Of a stretch of DNA of 64,000 bases, positions 1 to 8,699 are shown piece after piece (the first letter of the stretch is position 1; the number at the start of each line of letters is the position of its first letter). The notes under the pieces are model-generated. The model saw only the letters and a program-made list of their open reading frames with translations. It made no database searches and was not told where the DNA came from. The position numbers and the translations under genes are program-made. Origin of the DNA: Candidatus Phytoplasma australasiaticum subsp. taiwanense (GTDB taxonomy: Bacteria; Bacillota_I; Bacilli_A; Acholeplasmatales; Acholeplasmataceae); assembly GCA_001307505.2 (NCBI GenBank), contig CP040925.1, positions 310,001 through 374,000 on the forward strand, in the 5' to 3' direction.

Positions 1-137
1 CTTTTTTATTAAATGTGCTTATAATACTAAAATATAAACAATTATGTTTTTGTATTATGTTTTTGTATTAGACAAAAACAATTCCTGATCATTATTTATG
101 CTACATAAATACTTTACAAAAAGGAGAAAATTTTATA
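1..137 (+). repeat. Upstream copy of small-membrane-gene flank repeat
   Basis: Bases 1-137 resemble 339-445: both contain the end of a small membrane-protein frame (TTTTTATTAAATGTG), then CCTGATCATT or TCTGATCATT, then ATGCTACATAAATACTTTAC, then a ribosome binding site and ATG. This suggests a tandem array of small membrane genes of which the first member lies mostly outside the window. Confidence 0.6.
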
Positions 138-380
138 ATGTATGGTATGTTTTTGGGTACTTATTGTTTGTCGATATTAATATTAATTTTACTTATTTTA
201 TCTATAATATTTTTAAGTCTCAGAATTTTTGAATTAATAATAAATTTTATTTGCACAATAAAAGATATTATTAAAAAAAGAAATAAAATTACTCTTTTAT
301 TTATTATTTTGTTTATTATTTGGTTGATGGTATGTTTCTGGCTTTTTATTAAATGTGTTAACAATTATGTTTTTTTCTAA
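138..380 (+). CDS. Small two-helix membrane protein
   Basis: An 80-residue protein, not recognised by function. Residues about 5-29 and 50-70 are hydrophobic and probably span the membrane, with a lysine-rich loop (KDIIKKRNK) between them. A good ribosome binding site (AAAGGAG) lies about 13 bases before the ATG. The central ELIINF motif recurs in the protein at 29495-29740 and in the relic at 735-850, so this is a small paralogous family. The next gene at 446 has a closely similar upstream region, so the pair probably arose by tandem duplication. A real small gene is more likely than chance because of the ribosome binding site and the family. Confidence 0.6.
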   Translation: MYGMFLGTYCLSILILILLILSIIFLSLRIFELIINFICTIKDIIKKRNKITLLFIILFIIWLMVCFWLFIKCVNNYVFF

Positions 381-445
381 AAAAACAATTTCTGATCATT
401 AATTTATGCTACATAAATACTTTACAAAAAGAAGCAAATTTTATA

Positions 446-655
446 ATGGATGAGGTTACTAAAAATATATTTTTTAATTTGATAGCAATTTTAAGCGTTT
501 TCTTGTTAATTATGTTATTTTTAAGTTGCAAAGTATTGAGTTTAAAAATAAAAAATTTTATAAAAAAAATAGAAAATAGTATTTACAAAAGACATGCAAT
601 TGTGAGTTTATGTATTATCATTTTTATTTGTTGTTTTTTTGTTGTTATTGCTTGA
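446..655 (+). CDS. Small two-helix membrane protein
   Basis: A 69-residue protein with hydrophobic spans at about 9-27 and 50-68 and a basic segment between them. It follows the 80-residue paralog by 65 bases, and the upstream sequence repeats that of the first gene (TGATCATT, ATGCTACATAAATACTTTAC, purine-rich AAAAGAAG). Function is unknown. The two proteins share layout more than sequence. Confidence 0.55.
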   Translation: MDEVTKNIFFNLIAILSVFLLIMLFLSCKVLSLKIKNFIKKIENSIYKRHAIVSLCIIIFICCFFVVIA

Positions 656-696
656 ATGATAAAAAAATAATAATATTAAATATTTAGTTAAAATAA

Positions 697-850
697 AAAG
701 AAGGAGTTACTCGAGAATGAAATGTTCTTTAATGGATTAATTTAAGCTTATCTGTTATAAGTATTTAGGGGAATTAATTATTAATTTTTTATATCCCGTT
801 TTTTTATCTGTCAAGCGTTATAAAATAAATTTATTAAAATTATTAAGTTA
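697..850 (+). pseudogene. Relic of small membrane protein family
   Basis: A ribosome binding site (AAGGAG) and an ATG at 717 open a frame that stops after seven codons. Beyond it, one frame reads YLGELIINFLYPVF, matching ELIINFCYPMFY of the intact 81-residue protein at 29495-29740. This is a decayed copy of that family. Confidence 0.5.
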
Positions 851-879
851 TAACTTATAATTTTCATGATTAGACAATT

Positions 880-1100
880 ATTAAATAGCGTCTTCAGACG
901 TTTTAGTGCATTGTTGATATACAAACATAATACTACCTTGGTGAAGCTTTTGTTCATAATGCTGATTTCAAATTAACTGATTTCTACCTGCACTTCAACC
1001 TTTTACGTAAAACTTTATCTCTCTTTAAAGATAAACATAATAACGATAAAGTAAAAGAAGTTGAAAATAATAAAAGAGTCAGCTCTGACTGGTAACAAAA
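880..1100 (+). pseudogene. Unidentified gene relic
   Basis: One frame (about 935-1095) reads with protein-like composition (EAFVHNADFKLTDFYLHF, then LRKTLSLFKDK) and ends at a stop, but has no start codon or ribosome binding site. It looks like the 3' end of a lost gene. I do not recognise the family. Confidence 0.35.
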
Positions 1101-1159
1101 TTATACCAACTATCAATATATTAAAATTTAAGAAATAAAAATTAAAGGAGATTTAATTA

Positions 1160-1645
1160 ATGTTTAAATTACAAAATCAATTTAAAATAATAAGTATTTA
1201 TTTATTTATTTTTTTAGGACTATTATTTACAATGAATAATAATCAAGTAATGGCGATAAATAATTTAAATGATGAAAATTACATAAATAATGAAATTAAT
1301 AAACTTTATTTAGAACGAAAAGAATTAGCTACTAAAATTTCATATTTTCTTATTCATCATTTAGATGATGATGTAAAATTACAAAAAAAATTAAATGATT
1401 TAGATCAAATAATTAAAAATCTTTATCAAAGAATTTATGATATCAAAATTTTAAAGTCTATAAATGAACAAATTTGGCATGATTCATATGAAAGAAATCA
1501 AATAGCAATTCAAATTTTAAGTATTTCCTATCAAAACCCCGCAATACAAGAACTTATGACAAAATATCAAAAATTAGTGATAAAAATTAAGAATCTAAAC
1601 CAAAAATATATTAATTTACAATATAAATTAAATGAATTTAATTAA
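1160..1645 (+). CDS. SVM-family secreted protein (putative effector)
   Basis: A 161-residue protein with a classic phytoplasma SVM signal peptide: basic start (FKLQNQFK), hydrophobic core ending FLGLLF, then NNNQVMA with predicted cleavage after residue 32. The mature part of about 129 residues is Lys/Asn/Ile-rich and mostly predicted helix with heptad-like spacing, and has no cysteine. SVM proteins are exported by the Sec system and, since phytoplasmas live inside plant or insect cells, act directly in the host; several known effectors carry this leader. The ribosome binding site AAAGGAG lies at 1145-1151. A strong hairpin terminator follows at once, so the gene is monocistronic. The host target cannot be told from sequence. 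Confidence 0.85.
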   Translation: MFKLQNQFKIISIYLFIFLGLLFTMNNNQVMAINNLNDENYINNEINKLYLERKELATKISYFLIHHLDDDVKLQKKLNDLDQIIKNLYQRIYDIKILKSINEQIWHDSYERNQIAIQILSISYQNPAIQELMTKYQKLVIKIKNLNQKYINLQYKLNEFN

Positions 1646-1662
1646 TTTTTCATCACAACCCC

Positions 1663-1688
1663 AAGACCCTCTCTCAGGGTCTTTTTTT
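1663..1688 (+). terminator. Rho-independent terminator of SVM gene
   Basis: Hairpin AAGACCCT / AGGGTCTT with a short loop, followed by a T run, 17 bases after the SVM stop codon. Confidence 0.85.
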
Positions 1689-1723
1689 GATACACAAAAT
1701 CTTAAAAAGGAAACCAAAAAATA

Positions 1724-2175
1724 TGTTAATTAAAAAAATCTTTTCATCTTGACCAAACAACCTCATATTTTTTTATCATTACTTTACTTGCGTTTATTCT
1801 GATTATAATCGTTTATTATGTCATTAAATTCTATCTTTTATCCGCCAAACTAATAATACCATTAAAACAAGAAATAGTAGTGCGATTTTATCGTTGTTAT
1901 TTAACTACTAAGAACCCAAATCATAATGGCATCTATTTAATACTTGGTTAACCCAAATTAAATAATGGTTTTAATATTTTAAGTAATTATTTATTATACT
2001 TATCGAAATCAATGGTTAAACTTAGGGTTATTAACCATTATTTTATTATTTCTTCCGCATTTATTATCTTTAATTGATTTTATGATTAAATGTCTTTATC
2101 ACCTTTGTAGGTTTCTTTATTTTTTAGGAAAATATCTTTGGTTATTATTTAAAAAAATTTTTAAGAAAGCGTAAT
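1724..2175 (+). pseudogene. Relic of mobile-unit membrane protein gene
   Basis: Starts ATG TTA ATT AAA AAA ATC TTT and runs through several frames with membrane-like segments (for example LLAFILIIIVYYVIKFYLL) broken by stops and frameshifts. A related relic lies at 33730-34104 on the minus strand: PNNLIFF compares with PNNLLFF, and VIKFYLLSAK with GIKFYLLTVK. It is degenerate and makes no intact product. Confidence 0.5.
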
Positions 2176-2180
2176 TAATC

Positions 2181-2400
2181 ATGAAAGTTAACTTAAATCA
2201 ACGTACTAAAGCCTGGTTACCAACATCGTCACAAATGCATTAATGCCTCCGAAATCGGGAGTATTACAGAATTAGATCCGTTCCGTTCTTTAACCCAATT
2301 AACACACTGACCCCTTATTTTGTGACAACTAGTTATCGTGTTCATCATGACCAAAATTACTATTGTTGGATTGTTTTCTAGCTTAATCTAATTTTTTTCC
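2181..2400 (+). pseudogene. Relic of YqaJ-like recombinase/exonuclease gene
   Basis: The frame starts at ATG 2181 (MKVNLNQRTKAWLPT) and, after a frameshift near 2235, continues INASEIGSITELDPFRSLTQL. That segment matches the usual N-terminal motif of YqaJ-type phage recombinases (GxSxIGxILGxxPYxSPxxL). The rest is missing. Such genes accompany phage-like mobile units. Confidence 0.5.
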
Positions 2401-2436
2401 TAATCGGTTAAAACTTTCATCTACTTCAATAAAACT

Positions 2437-2550
2437 TTAATGTAATTCTTCATCCTGATGTTTTTTTATAAAATAAGCGGGAGTAAAAATGATCATGACA
2501 CTGATAATTAGAAAAATAATTTCTTTTATTAATTTTTTTAAATTGTTCAT
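2437..2550 (-). CDS. Short membrane peptide, probably truncated
   Basis: A 37-residue frame behind a good ribosome binding site (AAAGGAG, 11 bases before the ATG). It has one hydrophobic span (EIIFLIISVMIIFTPAYF). After the TAA the same frame continues SFIEVDESFNRLGKKLD to a second stop at about 2383, so the ancestral protein was probably about 55 residues and a nonsense change shortened it. Function is unknown. Confidence 0.45.
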   Translation of the reverse strand: MNNLKKLIKEIIFLIISVMIIFTPAYFIKKHQDEELH

Positions 2551-2632
2551 ATTATAAAAACTCCTTTGTTTTGTTTAGTTAACAAAAATATTCATTTATT
2601 AATGGCAATAAAAAAATATTGTTGAATAAAAA

Positions 2633-2656
2633 AAGACCTTTAAAAATAAGGGTCTT
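2633..2656 (-). terminator. Orphan terminator hairpin
   Basis: AAGACC / GGTCTT hairpin which, read on the minus strand, runs into seven T's. No intact minus-strand gene lies just upstream, so it probably belonged to a lost gene. Confidence 0.6.
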
Positions 2657-2659
2657 AAA

Positions 2660-3036
2660 AATTTAATATTTTATTATTTTTTTTAAAAAAGGTTTTTTTA
2701 AATGAAAAAATGTTTTTTTCTTAACCATTTAATTGATTTTTGTTTAGTTAAATCACTTTTTTTATTCCTTTCTTTTTTTATTTGATTGACTTTTTTTCTT
2801 TGCCAGGTAGTTATGTTTTTTTATATTTGGCTAAAGAAAAAGTCCCTTTAAAAAGGGAATTAAATTGATAAAATATTTTTTTTATTTCTATTTTATAGAA
2901 TGAGAATAAGTATCTTCTGAAAGTAAATGTTTCAAACATTCTTTCTTTTGGAGATACTAAAAAAACCACTAAGGGATGTGAAAAATATGAAACATAAAAT
3001 AAAAGTAACGATGATTTTTTTAATCATCTTTACATA
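2660..3036. other. Degenerate interval without an intact gene
   Basis: Very AT-rich, with a weak hairpin at 2843-2858 (TCCC/GGGA arms). A tiny frame, MKHKIKVTMIFLIIFT, at 2988-3038 looks like the first half of a signal peptide and stops directly before the terminator at 3037. It may be the stump of a secreted-protein gene. Confidence 0.4.
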
Positions 3037-3070
3037 AATAGAGCCTCGGAGAGACTCTATTTTCTTTTTC
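3037..3070 (+). terminator. Terminator hairpin
   Basis: AATAGAG / CTCTATT arms around CCTCGGAGAGA, followed by TTTTCTTTTTC. It closes the 2.9-kb plus-strand stump. Confidence 0.7.
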
Positions 3071-3284
3071 ACCACGAAATTTGTTTTAACTATAAAACAA
3101 ATGAAACATTGGTTCACTCCCAAACAGAATAAAAAGTTGATTAGGATTATTTTAGTTAAAAAAGTAAAAAAGTCAATTTTGTATTTTTTTTGATAATCTT
3201 TTAGTTACTTTCGTGATTAATTCCTTTAATAAATAGGAAATCAAAAAGACTTTTGTTTAAAGAATCTTTAAAAATTGAATTGAC

Positions 3285-3659
3285 TTAATTTCGGCTGGAA
3301 TTATTCGAACGATTTGAATGTTGGGGTATAGTGTTATGTAAAATTCTTTGTTGAGTGGCAATCCTTTGGCTTAATTCCATATTTCGTGTCATTAAATTAT
3401 TAATAAATTCTTCAGAAGCATTATTTTCTCTAGCCTGAAAAATTTGTTGTACCAATTGAGCTTGTTGTAAATTCAAATCTAGTAAAATATTTGCTTGTAT
3501 TTCCAAATCTGACTGATTATTATTTATATTATGACCATTATTATTAGCATGACCATTGCTTGATGCCATAATGGGATTATTATTGATTATTAAAAACATA
3601 CCTAAAAAACTCATTAAAAATAATGGTAAAAGATGTAATTTTTTTTTTACTTGCATCAT
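3285..3659 (-). CDS. SVM-family secreted protein (putative effector)
   Basis: A 124-residue protein with an SVM leader (basic start, FLMSFLGMFLI, then NNNPIMA, cleavage after residue 32). The mature part of about 92 residues begins with an Asn/Gly/His-rich disordered stretch, followed by a helical Gln/Leu-rich core (LQQAQLVQQIFQAREN) and an Arg/Asn/Ser-rich tail. The ribosome binding site AAAGGAG stands about 12 bases before the ATG. It follows the coiled-coil gene relic (3684-4499) on the same strand, and the same gene pair occurs at 34216-35026, so the two form a conserved two-gene unit. Confidence 0.8.
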   Translation of the reverse strand: MMQVKKKLHLLPLFLMSFLGMFLIINNNPIMASSNGHANNNGHNINNNQSDLEIQANILLDLNLQQAQLVQQIFQARENNASEEFINNLMTRNMELSQRIATQQRILHNTIPQHSNRSNNSSRN

Positions 3660-3683
3660 TTTAACTTATAACTCCTTTTTTAT

Positions 3684-4499
3684 TTATCCCTCAGTTGAGG
3701 TGATTTCGTAGAGCTTGTTTAATCGAGAAATAATTGAATCTTTATATTGTTTTTCACCTTCTTCATATCGTTCTTCTAATTTTTTTCGGTATTCTTCAGC
3801 ATAAGATAACATTTCTTGGTATTTTCTTTGGGTTGCTTTTAATTTACCAATTTGAACTTCGATTTTGCCGATTTCACCAACTATTTCTAAATTTTCAGCT
3901 TGGAGTTTTTTGATTTGGGTTTCGTTAGCTTTTCTAAAGTTAATTTTTAATTTAATTAAGTTCTTGGTCTTTTTCGTCGTGTTGTTTTTCTAGTTTTTGT
4001 TGTTGTGGTTTTAAAGATTCTATTTGAGGTTGAAGAGAATTTAATTGTGCTTGGTATTCATCGCATTTATTTTGGTATTCGTTAATGACACTTTTTTCTT
4101 CATTTAAATAACCTAAACTTGATTCCCAACTCTTTTTAAGTTTATTGATTTCTTCTTGTTCTCGTTCTGATAAATCAGTTGGTAATAAAGTAGGATTAAT
4201 AGGTTCGGAAAAAAGATATTTTTTCATTTGTTCTAAACGAGAAGATGTTGTTTTAATTTTAGGGATGGGTTGTTCTTCTGCAGAACGTTTCGGTCTATTA
4301 GAAAAGGGTTTTTCAATTTCATTTTCTTCAGACTCTAATGTTTCTTTTTCGGAATTCAAAGAAGATAAAGGTGATTGGGCTTGGCTAGTTCCATGATGAT
4401 TTTTATGAATCATAATCATAATTGCTATTCCTAATAATAAAATAACTATTATTTCAACAAAATATTTTTGTAAAAAGTTTTTTTATTCATTAATTTCAT
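3684..4499 (-). pseudogene. Frameshifted membrane-anchored coiled-coil protein gene
   Basis: Joined across two frameshifts, the gene reads MKLMNKK, then a membrane span (EIIVILLLGIAIMIMI), then a Ser/Glu-rich stretch, then a long coiled coil, ending NKLYEITSTEG. The first frameshift is in the T run near 4478 and the second near 3955. The longest open piece is 3952-4419. The ribosome binding site AGAAAGG precedes the ATG at 4499. A shortened paralog with the ending NSLYEIASAEG lies at 34805-35026, again directly before an SVM gene. Function is unknown. Both lesions sit next to homopolymers, so sequencing error is possible. Confidence 0.6.
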
Positions 4500-4727
4500 A
4501 ACCTTTCTGATAATAATAAGATTATTATTATCAAATTTGGAAATTTGAATATATCACTATTATATAACTTTAAGAAAGAAATGATGAAACAAAATAATAA
4601 TGAAAATTTATTTCATCATTATTTATTGATAATTGGTTGATAGCATTTAGCATATTTTTTGTTTTTTGTTGTTCTATGAAACCATTTATTTTCTCTTACT
4701 TGCAATTATTCTTCAAGGACTAAGGAT
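4500..4727. other. Intergenic, minor relic
   Basis: No gene. Part of this stretch (about 4500-4665) is similar to 35027-35185, upstream of the paralogous coiled-coil gene, so the duplicated unit extends into the 5' flank. Confidence 0.4.
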
Positions 4728-5000
4728 TTAACTTCTTTTTGTTAAACTACCCGCTACTTTAAAAATAATGCGTGTGGAAGCAGGGATTTTGATTTTTTTC
4801 CTGTTTGTGGATTGCTTCCAATGTAGGCTTTTCGTGATTTTAAGACAAATCTACCAATGGTAGGTGCTAAAATTACTTTTTTATGGGATGCAATTGCTTC
4901 GATTAAAACACGCTCGAAGGTTTTGTAAAATGTTTCTGTAGCAGTAATGGTAGCTTTATTGGCTTCAGCGATTTTTTTTATTAATTCTTTTTTTAGTCAT
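4728..5000 (-). pseudogene. HU-family DNA-binding protein gene, frameshifted
   Basis: Begins MTKKELIKKIAEANK behind a strong ribosome binding site (AAAGGAGA) and continues through the HU core to IGSNPQTGKK. A frameshift in the homopolymer at about 4791-4799 moves the rest (IKIPASTRIIFKVAGSLTK) to another frame. HU proteins bind and bend DNA as dimers, and phytoplasma mobile units usually carry copies. The beta-arm PQTG motif and the C-terminal helix are recognisable. As written it cannot make a complete HU. Confidence 0.75.
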
Positions 5001-5238
5001 ATAATTATTTCTCCTTTGGGTTGATTTTTTTTGTAAATTACTATGGTCTTGGAAATAAGTACTACAATAAATTTTTGTCATGGTATCACTCATTAAAATG
5101 GATTGATTATTAATGTGAAGAGATTGTTTTTTGAGCTCATATGAGTGTCATTCCTCTGATTAATTGACTTTTCTTCAACATGATTTATTTATTCTTTCGA
5201 AAAATCTTGATTGATAAAAATTTGGAATAACTTGGAGA
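5001..5238. other. Non-coding or degenerate interval
   Basis: No intact frame. Short minus-strand open stretches are present but I cannot assign them. Confidence 0.3.
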
Positions 5239-5991
5239 TTATTTTATATTTACTAATTTTTTTTTTATTATAAATAGAATAGGAATAACAATTAATAAAA
5301 CTAACAATAAAAAAACATTATTTATTAAAACACCAAGCCATCCTTGAGAGAAATTATTATAAAAATTTAAATCAAAAAAATCATTAATTATTGAGCTGAT
5401 ATTACAGTATAAAAAAGGATTCATAAAATTATAAGGATATTGATAAAAACGTTGATTTTCGATCGAAGCTAAAATTAAGGAATAAAAAAGATAAAACAAA
5501 GGATGGATTAAAGCTAAATAATGTTTAAGGCAAGGGGCCAAAGGAGGATTAACATAACAATTACTAAAATAAAAAATAGTAAATAATATCGGAATATAAG
5601 TATGTTCACATAAACTCACTGTTAAAAATTCATATTTAAAATTTTCATAATCTACAAAAGGATCGGCGATTAAATTCCAAACGACGCCGGTTAATAATAT
5701 ATCAATTAAAACACAAAAAGCCCATAAAGAATAATTTTTATGATTTCGAAATTTAGAATTTAAAGTTCCAATACAAAATAAAAGAACTAAAAAATTACTT
5801 TGAAAAGTGAAATTATAAAAAGTATTATAAAAAGCGCCACTTATCAAAGTTAGTAAGTTTTGCTCTGAGTCATAATTACGAAAAGAATAATTATTTAATT
5901 TAATGAAATAAGTGGCACTTGAAAATATAATTAATACAATTAAAAAAACAAAAGCTTTACTAGATAATTTTTTTTTTGAATTATCAAACAT
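5239..5991 (-). CDS. Pr6Pr-like multi-pass membrane protein
   Basis: A 250-residue protein with about six hydrophobic spans (near residues 12-30, 56-75, 88-108, 128-147, 155-175 and 217-241) and a basic C-terminus (IIKKKLVNIK). The motif FTFQSNFLV in the second span and HPLFYLFYSLI with YPYNFMNP further on resemble the Pr6Pr family of integral membrane proteins (TxQSNxLV and YPYxFL motifs). The function of that family is unknown. The ribosome binding site AAGGAAG precedes the ATG. It stands alone between mobile relics and a long AT-rich gap, and seems intact. Confidence 0.6.
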   Translation of the reverse strand: MFDNSKKKLSSKAFVFLIVLIIFSSATYFIKLNNYSFRNYDSEQNLLTLISGAFYNTFYNFTFQSNFLVLLFCIGTLNSKFRNHKNYSLWAFCVLIDILLTGVVWNLIADPFVDYENFKYEFLTVSLCEHTYIPILFTIFYFSNCYVNPPLAPCLKHYLALIHPLFYLFYSLILASIENQRFYQYPYNFMNPFLYCNISSIINDFFDLNFYNNFSQGWLGVLINNVFLLLVLLIVIPILFIIKKKLVNIK

Positions 5992-6212
5992 AGATAAATC
6001 TTCCTTTTTTACAATTTAATATTTAATTTATTATCCTTATCATTATTGATATAAAGAATATTAAATATACACTTCTTTAATAAGTTAATATTTATATTAC
6101 TAATAATTTTATAAAAAATTTCATAGAAAATTTCATAGAATTTAAATAAAAAATATTGAAATTTAAATATATCACTATTTATATAATTTTATAAATTAAA
6201 TATTTTAAAAAA
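5992..6212. other. AT-rich intergenic
   Basis: No frame or hairpin of note. Confidence 0.3.
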
Positions 6213-6292
6213 AATTTATTTATTGAAAATTATAATATATTTTTTACGATTTAATTTATTTATTGAAAATTATAATATATTTTTTACGATTT
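6213..6292. repeat. 40-bp direct tandem repeat, two copies
   Basis: The unit beginning AATTTATTTATTGAAAATTA and ending TTTTTTACGATTT occurs at 6213-6252 and 6253-6292 without interruption. Confidence 0.85.
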
Positions 6293-6465
6293 ATTTATCG
6301 TTGTGAGTTTTGATATTATTTAAGTTTTCTTTGGTAATCTTTTTTTGTTGACGTCATAGTTTGGTTAAATTGCTGCTGTTAATATTCTTATATCATAAGC
6401 GTAAATTTTCTTTGTTAATTCATTGGTCAATGATTTTTTGTTTTCGTTAATTACTTCGTTAAACA
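6290..6465 (-). pseudogene. Unidentified gene relic
   Basis: A minus-strand frame from ATG at about 6463 (MFNEVINENK) passes by frameshift into a second frame (IIDQWINKENLRL, then QQKKITKENLNNIK). It looks protein-coding but broken. The family is not recognised. Confidence 0.3.
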
Positions 6466-6741
6466 TAATAATATAAAACAGTGATTTTTATGTAAAAATA
6501 AAGTAACTTTGCCCATTTCTTGATTATATTTCTAGCAATCACTAATAGTTTTAATTAAAAATTTTTTTATTTTTATCATTTTTTAATACTGAAAACTTCT
6601 ATAATCAAAATATCACTGTATTAATATTTTTCGTATATATTTATTTGATAATTTATGAAAATTGTTTAAGCAAATAATAAAAAAATAAATTTTAGAATGT
6701 CTATTCAAATATATTTATAATTAGAAAAATTTAAATTTAGA
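6466..6741. other. AT-rich intergenic
   Basis: No supported gene. Confidence 0.3.
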
Positions 6742-7050
6742 TAACTATGTTTAATTATATTAAATATTGTTTAATATAAATAATATTTAAGAAACTTATT
6801 ACGTAATAAAATAAAGTGAAATTTATTTAAATTAATTAAATGGTTTTAAAATAAGTTATTTTTAATTATATTTAGAATAAAAATATCAAAAAATAGCTAA
6901 CTATGTTTAATTATATTAAATATTGTTTAATATAAATAATATTTAAGAAACTTATTACGTAATAAAATAAAGTGAAATTTATTTAAATTAATTAAATGGT
7001 TTTAAAATAAGTTATTTTTAATTATATTTAGAATAAAAATATCAAAAAAA
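6742..7050. repeat. 156-bp direct tandem repeat, two copies
   Basis: A unit beginning TAACTATGTTTAATTATATT and ending AAAAATATCAAAAAA occurs at 6742-6893 and again from 6898. The copies are essentially identical, so the duplication is recent. No frame runs through it. Confidence 0.9.
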
Positions 7051-7785
7051 TAATTTTTTATATAAAAAAATATATGATTTTTTTAAAAAATTTGTTATTT
7101 ATAAAAATATTAAATATTATGTAAAAACCATGTTTTTTATTATAAAGTTTACTTCCTATAATATTAATTATGTAAACCAATTAAATCCGAAAAAATAATT
7201 ATTTTTAATATTTATAAAATTAATTAACCGTTTTTTAATATTTTTTGATTATTAAAAGTAAATAATATTTAATATAACTAAATATAAAACATTAATTTAA
7301 AAATAAAAAAGATTTAATCTAAACATAAAAAATATTTATATCGATAATTTTTTTAAAAAATTACTAAATTAGTTTATTTTTTTCTTTGTTAAAATTTAAT
7401 TATATATAAATTTGTTTTGGTTTAAAATTTAAGAAAATTAAAAAGAAAATTTTGAATATTATAACGAAAATATTTTCGTTATTCGCGGATAATTATAAAT
7501 ATCTCTATTTTTGCTTTTCTATCAGTTTACAAAAAAATTCTATATCAAAAAAATTAACAATATGGATAAAATAATAATTTAAAAGATTACTTTAGATAGT
7601 TAACCTATAAAAAAATATAAATTTTCATCAATAAACAATTATAATCAGAATAACAAAAGTAAATTAATGATGAATTAGGTAAAAAAATAAAAAGATTTTT
7701 TTTAATAAATAGGATTTTTATATCGTTGCGAACATATATAAAATTTTATAATTTTTATTTTTAAAAAAATACGTTTGGATAAATA
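7051..7785. other. AT-rich gene-free interval
   Basis: No supported gene. An inverted repeat (AACGAAAATATTTTCGTT) is present near 7462-7479. The last part (from about 7725) is similar to 38452-38525 in island copy 2. Confidence 0.35.
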
Positions 7786-7818
7786 AAAAAAATTCCTCTT
7801 AAAATGGGAGGAATTTTT
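7786..7818 (-). terminator. Terminator of SVM gene 7837-8211
   Basis: AATTCCTC / GAGGAATT hairpin that runs into T's on the minus strand, just after the SVM stop codon. Confidence 0.8.
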
Positions 7819-7836
7819 TATGGGTTTTCATTTTAA

Positions 7837-8211
7837 TTATTTTGTTTCTATAATTTTTATAAATGGTTTTAAATTGAAAGTTACTTTTTTTGTTTTTTGT
7901 GAAATATTTTTGTAAATTTCAGATTTTTTTTCTTTTAATTTAAATTTTTTTTCTTCTAATTTTAAAATTTCTTTTGCATCCGTCAAATTTAAATTAGGAT
8001 TTTTATTATTTCTAAAATAATATATTTCTTCTTCTAATTGTTTTTGTTGTATTGATAATTCTAATAATTTTATATTCATATTTTTGTTATCAGAGATAAA
8101 TTCTTGTTTTTTTATCGCCATAACTTGATTATTATTTGCCATTAATAATAAACCTAAAATAATAACTAAAAATAATTTTAAGAAATGTAATTTATTTTTT
8201 ACTAAAATCAT
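7837..8211 (-). CDS. SVM-family secreted protein (putative effector)
   Basis: A 124-residue protein. The leader has a basic start (KNKLHFLK), the core FLVIILGLLLM and the ending NNNQVMA (cleavage after 32). The mature 92 residues are highly charged and Lys-rich, with heptad-like Leu/Ile spacing (NMNIKLLELSIQQKQLEEEI and onward), so a coiled-coil hairpin is likely. The ribosome binding site AAAGGAGAG is good. It is divergent from the coiled-coil gene at 8700 and has a paralog at 38579-38944. It resembles helical phytoplasma effectors in general form only; no target can be inferred. Confidence 0.8.
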   Translation of the reverse strand: MILVKNKLHFLKLFLVIILGLLLMANNNQVMAIKKQEFISDNKNMNIKLLELSIQQKQLEEEIYYFRNNKNPNLNLTDAKEILKLEEKKFKLKEKKSEIYKNISQKTKKVTFNLKPFIKIIETK

Positions 8212-8699
8212 TGTCTATCTCTCCTTTTATTATTTTTATATTTCTCGATTGAGAAGAAAATGTATAAAGATATTTGAATTAGCTATTTTAATATTAATTT
8301 GTGTTATTGTGTTTATTTTTTTTAAAAAATTAAATTTGGTTTTTAAGAATTTTATTTTAGTTTGAAAAAATAATTTTTTTTAACTTTATGGGGGGAATAC
8401 ATTATATTGATTCATAAATTTTAAAATCTTTTTGATTAAATATTAACTAATTGTTATCAAATAATATATTCATTATTAATATAACTTAACTAAATTAAAA
8501 GTAAAACAAACAAAATATTTATTAATTAAATTATATTCGTTATATTAATGATATAAATTATTATTTATAAAAACAGGTTTTTATTTTAATTTTTTATGTA
8601 AAATTTTTAATAAATCTAATATAAATTAGAATCATTTTATTTTTTATGTTAAAATTTTTAATAGAAATCAATTTTAATTAGAAATTAAATAATCTAAAA
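8212..8699. other. Divergent promoter region
   Basis: An AT-rich spacer between divergent genes. In the paralogous spacer of copy 2 a 26-base T run is present; here the matching site (about 8311-8318) has only about eight T's. Confidence 0.4.

Noticed and set aside
161-364. Minus-strand frame opposite the 80-residue membrane protein
   Set aside because: Antisense shadow; the plus-strand gene has the ribosome binding site and paralogs.
2932-3123. 63-residue minus-strand frame with hydrophobic segment
   Set aside because: It runs through a terminator hairpin, lacks a ribosome binding site and has no paralog.
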